Positions 46,435 to 54,580 of a stretch of 64,000 bases of DNA are shown here, piece after piece; the first letter of the stretch is position 1; every line of letters starts with the position of its first letter. The stretch spans positions 1,279,501 through 1,343,500 of the forward strand of contig NZ_AP025696.1 of the NCBI RefSeq assembly GCF_027943725.1. The letters are read 5' to 3'. The stretch comes from Nitrosophilus kaiyonis. Lineage in GTDB: Bacteria > Campylobacterota > Campylobacteria > Campylobacterales > Nitratiruptoraceae. Under the pieces are notes generated by a model. That model searched no databases and was not told where the DNA came from. It saw only the letters and a program-made list of their open reading frames with translations. The position numbers and the translations under genes are program-made.

Positions 46435-46594
46435 AGCTGTGAAGCGAAAAAGGCTGAAGGTAGAAGATTGAAGGATAAAAGGTTTAGTGATAGTGGATAG
46501 TGATAGTGTTAGTAATGCTCTCAACACTAACACTAATTCCCTATTCCCAATTCCAAATTCTCCCAATGTCTAATGTTCAATGTCCAATGTCCAA
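46429..46594. repeat. Intergenic dyad repeat L (GTGAAGC and TTAGTGATAG type)
   Basis: The left arm is GTGTGAAGCTGTGAAGCG, GGCTGAAGGTAGAAG, TTAGTGATAGTGGATAGTG and ATAGTGTTAGTA. The right arm is CAACACTAACACTAATTCC, CTATTCCCAATTCC and CAATGTCTAATGTTCAATG, then TCCAATGTCCAA. It lies between the FAD oxidoreductase and hemH. It is open in the hemH frame from 46500, which could mislead start prediction. Confidence 0.88.
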
Positions 46595-46613
46595 TTTACA
46601 AAAAAGGAGTATC

Positions 46614-47555
46614 TTGAAAGCATTAGTATTATTAAATATGGGTGGGCCAAATGATTTAGAAGAGGTTGAGCTTTTTTTAAAAAATATGTTCAATGATCCA
46701 AATATTATGCCTATAAAAAACAGTCTTTTAAGAAGATTTGTAGCATATATGATTACTAGTTCAAGAAAAAAAGAGGCAAAATCAAATTATGAAAAACTTG
46801 GCGGAAAGAGCCCATTAAATTTTTATACAAAAAAACTTATAGAAAAGCTAAAAAATTATCTTCCAGATTTTTACATTACATATGCTATGAGATATACTCC
46901 CCCTTTTTCAAAAGATGTTATAAAAGAGTTAATGTCAAAAAATATAAAAGAGGTATATCTATTTCCTTTATATCCTCACTATTCAAAAACAACAGTAAAA
47001 TCATCATTGGAAGATTTTTATAACAGTGCAAAAGGATATGGATTTCATGCAAGAATTCATGATATTAGCAATTTTTATGAAAATAGAAAATATAATGAAG
47101 CTGTTATAGAAAAGATATTAGAAACTTTAGAAAATAAAGATTCAAAAGAGTTTGACCTTATTTTTTCTGCCCATTCACTTCCAAAAAAAATAATTGAAAG
47201 TGGAGATAATTATCAATTTGAGATAGAAGATAATGTAAAAATTTTAAAAGAGATTTTAAAAGAAAAAGGTATAAATTTTAATGCAATATATTTAGCATAT
47301 CAGTCAAAGTTGGGTCCAGTAAAATGGCTTGAGCCAAGTTTAGATGAAGTATTGAAAGATTTAAAGAATAAAAAAGTTATAATTTATCCGATATCATTTA
47401 TACTTGATAATAGTGAAACACTATTTGAACTTCATATTGAATATTTTGAATTAGCAAAAAAGATAGGTATTAAAGAGTATAAAGTTTGTGAATGCTTAAA
47501 TGATAGTGAAAAATTTTGTGAGGCTGTAAGAGAGATTGTGAAGGAAATGGGATGA
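46614..47555 (+). CDS. hemH: Ferrochelatase
   Basis: 313 residues from TTG 46614, chosen because AAAAGGAG lies 5-6 bases upstream and the homologous protein begins at ALVLLNMGGPNDLEEVE. In-frame starts from 46500 would add about 38 residues translated from repeat L. The catalytic His is in IFSAHSLPKK, and the substrate region LAYQSKLGPVKWLEPS is present. It inserts iron into protoporphyrin. It overlaps pgi by 4 bases (ATGA). Confidence 0.95.
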   Translation: MKALVLLNMGGPNDLEEVELFLKNMFNDPNIMPIKNSLLRRFVAYMITSSRKKEAKSNYEKLGGKSPLNFYTKKLIEKLKNYLPDFYITYAMRYTPPFSKDVIKELMSKNIKEVYLFPLYPHYSKTTVKSSLEDFYNSAKGYGFHARIHDISNFYENRKYNEAVIEKILETLENKDSKEFDLIFSAHSLPKKIIESGDNYQFEIEDNVKILKEILKEKGINFNAIYLAYQSKLGPVKWLEPSLDEVLKDLKNKKVIIYPISFILDNSETLFELHIEYFELAKKIGIKEYKVCECLNDSEKFCEAVREIVKEMG

Positions 47556-48823
47556 TTAAAAAAACACTTTTTTTTGAAACGGATATTAAAAAAGATGGGC
47601 TTTTAAAAATAGAAAAAGCATATAATAAAATGCTTGAAGAGATGAATACAGGTGTTACTGGGTATTATGATCTTCCTATAAATCAAGAAAATGTTATTGA
47701 AGATATTTATGATTTTATTGCAACAAATGAGTATCTTGAACATAATCTTATAAAAGATTTAGTTGTTATTGGTATTGGTGGGTCATCATTAGGTACAAGA
47801 GCAATTGATACACTTTTAAAATTTAGTCACAATAGAAATATTATCAATATTCATTTTTTAGAAAATCTTGATCCTCTTTATTTAATAAATAGTATAAAAA
47901 ATATTGATCTCTCAAAAGCTTTTATAGTGATTATTTCAAAATCTGGAACCACTATAGAGACAATTTCTATTGCAAAATATATCTTCTCACTTTTAAAAGA
48001 CCCTTTAAAAGGTTTAGATATAAATCAAAAAATAGCAATTATTACTGATAAAGACTCTCCTTTAGATAAACTCTCAAATGAGAGAGGATGGAAGGTGTTT
48101 CATATTCCAAAAAATGTAGGAGGAAGATTTTCAGTATTGAGTCCAGTTGGATTATTTCCTCTTGCAGTATTGGGATATGATATTGAAGAGCTTTTAAAAG
48201 GTGCAAATATTATGAGAGAAGAGTTTTTGCACCATGGGCCAAATCTATTAATGTTTAAAAAAGCTTATTTCTATTATAAAAATGCAAATGAAAAAAATAT
48301 AAATATTTTATTTTCATACTCTTCTATGTTTGAAGCTTTTAATAAATGGTATATTCAGCTTTGGGGAGAGAGTTTAGGTAAAAAAACAAAATCCAAAAAA
48401 AGAGTAGGTTTAACACCGATAGGACTTATTGGCTCAATAGATCAGCACTCCTTTTTACAACTTATCATTGAAGGGCCAAAAGATAAAACAGTTACATTTT
48501 TAAAACTTAAAAATTTTGAACTTCCAGTTACTGTTCCTCATATCTCATTACCATATCTTGAAACTACAGATTTTGCAAATGGAAGAAGATTTCAGACAAT
48601 CATTAATACCCAATGTGATGCTACAATAGAATCAGTTATTGAAGCTGATGTACCAGTTGATTTAATTGAGATAAATGAGTTAAATGAGAGTAGTGTGGGA
48701 TATCTGATATACTATTTTGAACTTTTAACTTCAGCCGTTGGTGCAATGTTTAACATTAATGTATACAATCAGCCAGGAGTAGAATCTGGAAAGCAAAAAC
48801 TTAAAATCAAACTTTCAAAATAG
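47552..48823 (+). CDS. pgi: Glucose-6-phosphate isomerase
   Basis: 423 residues, the short bacterial form. GIGGSSLGTRAID, the phosphate-site ISKSGTTIETIS, NVGGRFSVLSPVG and the C-terminal NQPGVESGKQ are present. It interconverts glucose- and fructose-6-phosphate, here probably for gluconeogenic sugar synthesis. Coupled to hemH by ATGA overlap. The following DUF429 gene probably begins inside its 3' end. Confidence 0.96.
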   Translation: MIKKTLFFETDIKKDGLLKIEKAYNKMLEEMNTGVTGYYDLPINQENVIEDIYDFIATNEYLEHNLIKDLVVIGIGGSSLGTRAIDTLLKFSHNRNIINIHFLENLDPLYLINSIKNIDLSKAFIVIISKSGTTIETISIAKYIFSLLKDPLKGLDINQKIAIITDKDSPLDKLSNERGWKVFHIPKNVGGRFSVLSPVGLFPLAVLGYDIEELLKGANIMREEFLHHGPNLLMFKKAYFYYKNANEKNINILFSYSSMFEAFNKWYIQLWGESLGKKTKSKKRVGLTPIGLIGSIDQHSFLQLIIEGPKDKTVTFLKLKNFELPVTVPHISLPYLETTDFANGRRFQTIINTQCDATIESVIEADVPVDLIEINELNESSVGYLIYYFELLTSAVGAMFNINVYNQPGVESGKQKLKIKLSK

Positions 48824-49523
48824 AGTTTTAGGAATAGATTTAGGAGGATGCTTTAGTGGTAATACAGCATTTGTGATATTAGATATTTCAAATGAAAAAA
48901 TTGAACTTGAAACAAAACCATTTATGGAGCCAAAGCATAAAAGTATCTATTCTTGTAAAGAATTTCTTATAAAAAGAGTAATCGATATATCTCCAGACTA
49001 TTTAGCTATTGATTCTCCATTTTCTATACCATCTATTTTATGTGATAAAAATTTCAAGCCACCAAAAAGAGAGATAATAGGTGAGATATCAAACCCTTAT
49101 ATATATCGATATACAGACTATTTCATTTATAAAAAATTTGGTATTAAACCTATGCCTCCAGCTGGGGATAGAATAGGAAGAATAACCGCAAGATGTATAG
49201 AATTTTTAAGAGAGTTTCATTATGATGGAGATTATATAAAAATTGGAGATAAAAAGATAAAAATTTTTGAGGTTTTCCCAAAACAGATAGGAAATATTTT
49301 GGTTGGAAAAAATTATAAAAATAAGAAAGAAAAAATTTTAAATATTTTAAAAATAGATAATTTTAAATATGATTTTTTAAAAAATGAGCATTTTTTTGAT
49401 GCTTTATTGGCAGCTTATAGTGTTTTTGAAATTTTAAAAAATAATACCATTAAGCCTGAAAATGATACAATAAAAAAAGAGGGATGGATATATCCTATAA
49501 CAAAATGTTCTATAGGAAAATAA
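48786..49523 (+). CDS. DUF429 (RNase H-like fold) protein with an unusual start
   Basis: About 245 residues if it starts at CTG 48786. The conserved family N-terminus VLGIDLGGCFSGNTAFVILD is encoded from 48825, upstream of the first conventional start (GTG 48873), so that GTG would delete the actin/RNase H-like first strand. The in-frame region is open from 48783, and the only near-start codon with a Shine-Dalgarno (AGGAG at 48775-48779) is CTG 48786, overlapping pgi by 38 bases. Initiation at a rare ATA or TTA is another possibility. DUF429 function is unknown; a predicted nuclease fold. The HDAC-family gene follows after 1 base. Confidence 0.75.
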   Translation: MESKNLKSNFQNRVLGIDLGGCFSGNTAFVILDISNEKIELETKPFMEPKHKSIYSCKEFLIKRVIDISPDYLAIDSPFSIPSILCDKNFKPPKREIIGEISNPYIYRYTDYFIYKKFGIKPMPPAGDRIGRITARCIEFLREFHYDGDYIKIGDKKIKIFEVFPKQIGNILVGKNYKNKKEKILNILKIDNFKYDFLKNEHFFDALLAAYSVFEILKNNTIKPENDTIKKEGWIYPITKCSIGK

Positions 49524-49524
49524 A

Positions 49525-50436
49525 ATGGTTGGCTATATTTATGATCCAATTTTTACTCTACATGATACAGGCGAGCATATAGAGAATAAAAATAGAGTTA
49601 TTGTTATAAATGATGCTTTAAAAGATTTTGATTTAAAACATTACTCTATAAAAAGGGCAACAAAAGATGACCTTTATAAAATTCATGAAAAACATTATGT
49701 AGATTGGGTAGAGCATGCCTATGAAAATGGCTATAGAATGATTTTAAATGAAGATACAATTTTGAGTCCTAAAAGTTATGAAGTAGCTTGCTATGCGGCT
49801 GGGTCAACTATGCCAATAGTTGATGCATTTAAGAAAGGGGAGATAAAAAGAGCTTTTTTAAATATCAGACCACCTGGTCATCATGCTGAGAGAAAAACAG
49901 GACAGGGTTTTTGTATCTTTAATAATATTGCTCTTATGGCAAGATATGCACAAAGTGTTGGATATAAGAAAGTTATGATTATTGATTTTGATGTGCATCA
50001 TGGAAACGGAACACAAGATATTTTTTATGAAGATAATACAGTATGCTATTTTAGTACACATGAAAAAAATAACTATCCATATTTTACAGGAAGTGAAGAT
50101 GAAATAGGAGAGGGAAAAGGAAAAGGATTTAATATAAATAGACCATATGGTGATTACTGTGATGATGAGACACTTTTAAAACTTTATGATGATCTTCCAA
50201 AATGGTTTGATTTTGATATTGTTTTGGTTAGTGCTGGATATGATCTAATGAAAGATGAGCTAATTTCTACTGCACAAATAAGTTTTGAAGGATTAAAAAA
50301 GCTAATACAAAAAATTTTAGATTTTTCAAAAGATAAGCCAATAGCATTTTTACTTGAAGGTGGTTATAATTTAGATTCTTTATCTAAAAGTGCTAAGATT
50401 ACTGTTAATGAGCTTTTTTCTTATGGGACAGTCTAA
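49525..50436 (+). CDS. Histone deacetylase-family (acetoin utilisation/acetylpolyamine-type) deacetylase
   Basis: 303 residues of the arginase-deacetylase fold. The catalytic His pair is in RPPGHHAERKTGQGFCIFNN and the zinc ligands in DFDVHHGNGTQDIFY; later LVSAGYDLMKDE and LEGGYNLDSL complete the site. Bacterial members remove acyl groups from polyamines, AcuA-type proteins or other amides. It lies 1 base after the DUF429 gene and overlaps the HhH gene tail to tail by 32 bases. Substrate unknown. Confidence 0.9.
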   Translation: MVGYIYDPIFTLHDTGEHIENKNRVIVINDALKDFDLKHYSIKRATKDDLYKIHEKHYVDWVEHAYENGYRMILNEDTILSPKSYEVACYAAGSTMPIVDAFKKGEIKRAFLNIRPPGHHAERKTGQGFCIFNNIALMARYAQSVGYKKVMIIDFDVHHGNGTQDIFYEDNTVCYFSTHEKNNYPYFTGSEDEIGEGKGKGFNINRPYGDYCDDETLLKLYDDLPKWFDFDIVLVSAGYDLMKDELISTAQISFEGLKKLIQKILDFSKDKPIAFLLEGGYNLDSLSKSAKITVNELFSYGTV

Positions 50437-51004
50437 TTAAACCTGCTTCAATTCTTACAAATTCTAATGTTTTTCTATCAAATTTTTCTATATCTATTCC
50501 AAGTTCTTTTGCTTTTTTATAAACTATTTCTAAAGGCTCAGGATCTGCTTTTTCCCAATATGGTCTTAGTTCTCTTAAAAAAATATTTACTGTAATTTGT
50601 CCAACTCCATAAAATTCATCAATTTTTGCTTCAAGATCTTTACTATCTTTTGCTAATTCATGTATTTTATTTAAACTTCCATTATATTTATCAAGTAAAA
50701 ACTGGCAGTCTTTTAAAATTTGGTCTGATTTTTTTCCATCATATCTTACATAACCACCTTCTCTCATAATAGGATATACTAAAAATTCCCATCCAGCATC
50801 TAATATTTTTTGGGGAGTCAAAAGATTATATTTTTCAAAAGCTTTATATGTATGTTTCGCTATCGTTTCATTTATATGACCTCCATATAATATGCTTGCT
50901 AAAAACCATTTAAATAATTCATTATCATCTTTTTTACGTAAATCAATTCCAAGCTCCTCAGAATAAAGCTCTGTTTTTATTAGTTCATTTAATATATTTT
51001 TCAT
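50405..51004 (-). CDS. HhH-GPD-superfamily DNA glycosylase-like protein
   Basis: 199 residues, all-helical. The hairpin-helix-hairpin-like segment EFYGVGQITVNIFLREL (about 129-145) is followed by KADPEP, whose Asp occupies the position of the catalytic aspartate of endonuclease III-type glycosylases. There is no C-terminal iron-sulfur Cys cluster. A base-excision role is likely but the substrate base cannot be told. It is a single gene between an HDAC-family gene and a cytochrome, divergent from the latter. Confidence 0.7.
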   Translation of the reverse strand: MKNILNELIKTELYSEELGIDLRKKDDNELFKWFLASILYGGHINETIAKHTYKAFEKYNLLTPQKILDAGWEFLVYPIMREGGYVRYDGKKSDQILKDCQFLLDKYNGSLNKIHELAKDSKDLEAKIDEFYGVGQITVNIFLRELRPYWEKADPEPLEIVYKKAKELGIDIEKFDRKTLEFVRIEAGLIRLSHKKKAH

Positions 51005-51031
51005 ATATTGTCCTCAATTGATTTAAGTCAT

Positions 51032-51060
51032 TTTTCAATAAAAGTTATAACTATTATAAT
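51032..51060 (+). promoter_or_regulatory. Candidate sigma-70 promoter for the pentaheme cytochrome
   Basis: TTTTCA (51032-51037), 17 bases and a perfect TATAAT (51055-51060) lie 27 bases before the ATG, which has AAGGAG upstream. Pattern evidence only. Confidence 0.45.
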
Positions 51061-51087
51061 AAATATTTAATTAATAAGGAGATAAAA

Positions 51088-52197
51088 ATGAAAAAAATAA
51101 CCATCTTTTTTATGATATTAAAATTAACTCTTTTTGCAAATATATTTGCAGGATCTGCAACTAAAAAATCTATGGAGATAAAAGGGGAATTTGCAAAAAG
51201 TAAGCAGTGTATAAGATGTCATCTTGATATTTATGAAGAGTATAAATCATCTTCACATTTTAACTCATCTATATATAGAGATAAAATTCATAAAAAAGTT
51301 TTTGAGCTTCATTCAAAAGCAACAAATGAGAAGAATTATATCTGTGCAAAATGCCATACTCCTTTAGTAAAGAATAAAAAAATAGAAAATATGGATGAAA
51401 ATAAAACTGAGTATAAAGAGGCTATTGCATGTGCTTATTGTCATAGAATAAAATCTATACAAAAACATAAAAAAGCCAACAAAAATATTATATTAAATAA
51501 AAAGGGTGTCTATTATGGAACAAGAAATCCAGAAATCAGGAGTGAATATCATAAAATTATAAATACAAATATCATTCACAAAAATGGCGATACCTGTATG
51601 GGTTGTCATTCGCATAAACAAAATAGTTTTGGATTTGTAGTTTGTAAAACTGAAAATAAAAACACTCTTAAAGAAAACTGTATAACATGCCATATGCCTC
51701 AAGTAGAAGGAAGTTTGAGTGACAGGGTAGAGACACCTACACATGCATATCACGGTTTTGCAGCCTTAACAAATAGACCAGAGCTTTTAAAAAAATATAT
51801 AAATTTAAAAATTGAGCCTAAAAAAAATTTTTTTATCATAGAAGTTGAAAATTTAGCTCCACACTCAATCCCTCTTCATCCTATAAGAATGTTTGAACTT
51901 ATAGTTGAAGTTTATAAAAATGGTAAGCTTTATAAAGTTTATAAAAGAGATTTCCATAAAGTATTAGGAAAAGGAAAAAAAGCCGCTCCTCCTTGGATTG
52001 CAGATAGAGTTTTAAAAGATACAACAATAAAGCCAAAAGAAAAAAAAATTATAAAAATAGATATTGATCCCAAGAATAAAAAAATAGTAGCTAAATTTGG
52101 CTTTTTTATTGTCAATCCAAAAGCTGCTAAAAAAATGAATCTTGAAGAATTTTCCAAATTTAGGCTATTAAAAAAGATAGTTTTTAAAAATAATTAG
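51088..52197 (+). CDS. Periplasmic pentaheme cytochrome c
   Basis: 369 residues with a signal peptide (about 1-22). Five CxxCH sites: CIRCH (41), CAKCH (86), CAYCH (115), CMGCH (170) and CITCH (198), the first followed by LDIYEEYKSSSH. The heme-rich N-terminal half resembles the cytochrome c554 family. The C-terminal half (about 220-369) is an Ig-like beta domain without hemes. It probably carries electrons in anaerobic respiration. The ABC exporter follows after 12 bases. No CxxCK site is present, so it is not NrfA. Confidence 0.88.
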   Translation: MKKITIFFMILKLTLFANIFAGSATKKSMEIKGEFAKSKQCIRCHLDIYEEYKSSSHFNSSIYRDKIHKKVFELHSKATNEKNYICAKCHTPLVKNKKIENMDENKTEYKEAIACAYCHRIKSIQKHKKANKNIILNKKGVYYGTRNPEIRSEYHKIINTNIIHKNGDTCMGCHSHKQNSFGFVVCKTENKNTLKENCITCHMPQVEGSLSDRVETPTHAYHGFAALTNRPELLKKYINLKIEPKKNFFIIEVENLAPHSIPLHPIRMFELIVEVYKNGKLYKVYKRDFHKVLGKGKKAAPPWIADRVLKDTTIKPKEKKIIKIDIDPKNKKIVAKFGFFIVNPKAAKKMNLEEFSKFRLLKKIVFKNN

Positions 52198-52209
52198 ATA
52201 AAATTTTCC

Positions 52210-53952
52210 ATGCAAAATTTATATAGCTGGAAAAAAATATTTAATATTTTAAAAAAAGAGAAAAAAAATTTTTTAATAGCTCAATTTTTGGCAATACTTG
52301 CAACTGCTGCGAGTGTTCCTACTCCACTTTTAATGCCTGTATTAGTGGATGAAATACTTCTCAATAAACCGGGTTTTGTTGTTCATACAATTGATACTTT
52401 TTTGGGTGCTGGTTCTAAATTTTATTATACCTCTATTGTTTTAATGGTAGTTTTATTTTTGAGGTTTACTTACTCTTTTTTAAATATTGCCCAAAATAAA
52501 ATTTTTGAAACAATTGCAAAAAATATTACATATAAAATAAGAGAAGATGTACTAAATCATTTAAAAAAAGTATCTATGAAAGAGTATGAATTGCTTGGAA
52601 GTGGAAGCGTTGCTTCAAGGCTTGTTACAGATATCAATACTATTGATTCATTTTTGAGTATATCTATAAGTAGATTTTTAATATCTTTGCTTTCATTGAT
52701 TGGGATATCTATTGTTTTACTTTTTATTCACTGGAAACTTGCAATATTTATACTTTTTTTAAATCCTGCTGTTGTTATTTTTGCTACAAAACTTGCAAGA
52801 ATAGTTTCAAAATTAAAAAAAGAGGAAAATAGTGCAGTTGAAATGTTTCAAAAAGCTTTGATTGAAACTTTAGATCTTTTTGAGCAAATAAGAGCAGCAA
52901 ACAAAGAGAATGATTTTTTTAGAAAAATTGTAAATAAAGCAAAATTTTTAAAAGAAAAATCGATAAATTTTAGCTGGAAAAGCGATGCTGCAAGTAGATT
53001 AAGTTTTTTAGTATTTGTAAGTGGATTTGAAGTTTTTAGAGCTGCTGGAATTATAGCTGTAGCATATTCAGATTTAAGCATTGGCCTAATGCTTGCAATA
53101 TTTGGATATTTATGGTTTATGATGACACCAATTCAAGAGATTTTAGGAATCCAGTATGCTTATAAAAATGCCACAGTTGCGTTAAACAGAATAAATGAAC
53201 TTTTAAAATTACAAAAAGAGCCCCAATATCCTCATTTAAAAAATCCATTCAAGAAAGATTCAAAAATTTCAATTGAACTTAAAAATGTTTATTTTGGTTA
53301 TAACAAGGAAAAAATTATATTAAATGATATAAATATGATTATAAAAGGAGGGGAAAAAACTGCAATTGTTGGTGCAAGTGGAAGCGGAAAGACTACGCTG
53401 AGTAGGATATTAGTGGGGTTTTATCCTATTGATAAAGGTGATATTTTTTATAACTCAATCTCTATAAAAGAGATAGGATTAGATGTAGTTAGAGAAAATG
53501 TATCTTTAGTATTGCAAACGCCAACTCTTTTTAATGACACTATTAAATTTAATCTAACTCTTGGAAAAGATATTGAAGATAAAAAAATATATGAAGCTTT
53601 AAAAATGGCACAAATTTATGATGAGATTTTGGAAATGGAAGATGGTTTGCAAACAGTTGTGGGAGTAGGTGGGGTGAGATTGTCTGGTGGACAAAGACAA
53701 AGAATAGCGATAGCAAGAATGATACTTCAAGATCCAAAAGTAGTAATACTTGATGAATCAACTTCAGCAATCGATATGGATACAGAAAAAAGACTTTTTG
53801 AATCACTAAACAAATTTTTAGAAAATAGAACAACTATAATAATTGCTCATAGATTAAGTACTATAAAACAGGCAGATTTTATCTATATTCTTGATAATGG
53901 TAAAATTATAAAAAGTGGGGAGTTTGAAAAATTTAAAATTCAAAGGTCTTAA
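52210..53952 (+). CDS. ABC exporter, fused permease/ATPase (MsbA-like)
   Basis: 580 residues. Six transmembrane helices (about 22-310) are followed by an ATPase domain with Walker A GASGSGKTTL, Q-loop LVLQTPTLF, signature LSGGQRQRIAIAR and Walker B VVILDEST. MsbA-like half-transporters flip lipid A or export lipids and peptides; the substrate is not evident here. The next gene starts 1 base after its stop, so a periplasmic partner may be encoded there. Confidence 0.92.
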   Translation: MQNLYSWKKIFNILKKEKKNFLIAQFLAILATAASVPTPLLMPVLVDEILLNKPGFVVHTIDTFLGAGSKFYYTSIVLMVVLFLRFTYSFLNIAQNKIFETIAKNITYKIREDVLNHLKKVSMKEYELLGSGSVASRLVTDINTIDSFLSISISRFLISLLSLIGISIVLLFIHWKLAIFILFLNPAVVIFATKLARIVSKLKKEENSAVEMFQKALIETLDLFEQIRAANKENDFFRKIVNKAKFLKEKSINFSWKSDAASRLSFLVFVSGFEVFRAAGIIAVAYSDLSIGLMLAIFGYLWFMMTPIQEILGIQYAYKNATVALNRINELLKLQKEPQYPHLKNPFKKDSKISIELKNVYFGYNKEKIILNDINMIIKGGEKTAIVGASGSGKTTLSRILVGFYPIDKGDIFYNSISIKEIGLDVVRENVSLVLQTPTLFNDTIKFNLTLGKDIEDKKIYEALKMAQIYDEILEMEDGLQTVVGVGGVRLSGGQRQRIAIARMILQDPKVVILDESTSAIDMDTEKRLFESLNKFLENRTTIIIAHRLSTIKQADFIYILDNGKIIKSGEFEKFKIQRS

Positions 53953-53953
53953 A

Positions 53954-54439
53954 ATGAAAAAGCTGCTTGTACTTATTTCCGTTTCGCTGCTACTCTTTTC
54001 TGCAGAAAATAGCATAAAAGTAATAAAATCAGGTAATAATTATATTGTAGTTAAAAAAGAAGATAAAAAAAGAATAAATAGAAAAGATAAAGAAAGAGTA
54101 GATAAAAAAATAGATCTATTACAGGAGAAAATTAAAAAACTTAAAAAAGAAAATATTGAATTATCAAAAAATCTAAATGAATGCAATAAGAATCTGTCAA
54201 ATAAATATCTTATTGTTTATAAAATTAATCCCAAAACATATAGACTTATAAAAAAATGCGGAATAGAAAATATAGATAGAGATATTTTGTTTTTCTGGGG
54301 AAAAAATAAGGAATTTACATCATTTTTAAAAGATAATAACAATAGATTGAAAATAACTGGAATATTTTTAAAAGGAAAATGGCAAAGAAATCTAAAAGAT
54401 TTATGGATTGATAAAAAATGTGTTGAAGCTAAAAAATAG
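53954..54439 (+). CDS. Periplasmic coiled-coil protein of unknown function
   Basis: 161 residues from ATG 53954; AAAGG lies 8 bases upstream. Signal peptide (about 1-17), then a Lys/Glu-rich coiled coil (about 35-80). A C-terminal globular part (85-160) contains two Cys (near C102 and C156) that could form a disulfide. Not recognised. It follows the ABC exporter by 1 base and may be an accessory protein. A tRNA gene on the other strand lies directly downstream. Confidence 0.7.
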   Translation: MKKLLVLISVSLLLFSAENSIKVIKSGNNYIVVKKEDKKRINRKDKERVDKKIDLLQEKIKKLKKENIELSKNLNECNKNLSNKYLIVYKINPKTYRLIKKCGIENIDRDILFFWGKNKEFTSFLKDNNNRLKITGIFLKGKWQRNLKDLWIDKKCVEAKK

Positions 54440-54440
54440 A

Positions 54441-54515
54441 TGGTGACCCCAAGGGGACTCGAACCCCTGTCACCGCCGTGAAAGGGCGGTGTCCTAACCA
54501 CTAGACGATGGGGCC
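54441..54515 (-). tRNA. tRNA-Glu (anticodon TTC)
   Basis: 75 bases on the minus strand from 54515 to 54441. Acceptor GGCCCCA pairs with TGGGGTC (one G-T pair). The D arm has TCTAGTGGTTAGGA, the anticodon loop CTTTCAC gives TTC, and the T arm has GGGGTTCGAGTCCCC. The 3' CCA is encoded. It stands alone between two plus-strand genes. Confidence 0.97.
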
Positions 54516-54580
54516 GTCAGCAGATTTTGAATTGAAATTATACAGATTTAAACTTAAATAAATTTTAAAGATAAGTGAAT

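Noticed and set aside
48873-49523. GTG at 48873 as the start of the DUF429 gene
   Set aside because: It would remove the conserved GIDLGG strand that is encoded in frame just upstream.
54217-54501. 94-codon open frame running through the tRNA gene
   Set aside because: It reads across tRNA-Glu and antisense to the coiled-coil gene; the tRNA explains the conserved part.
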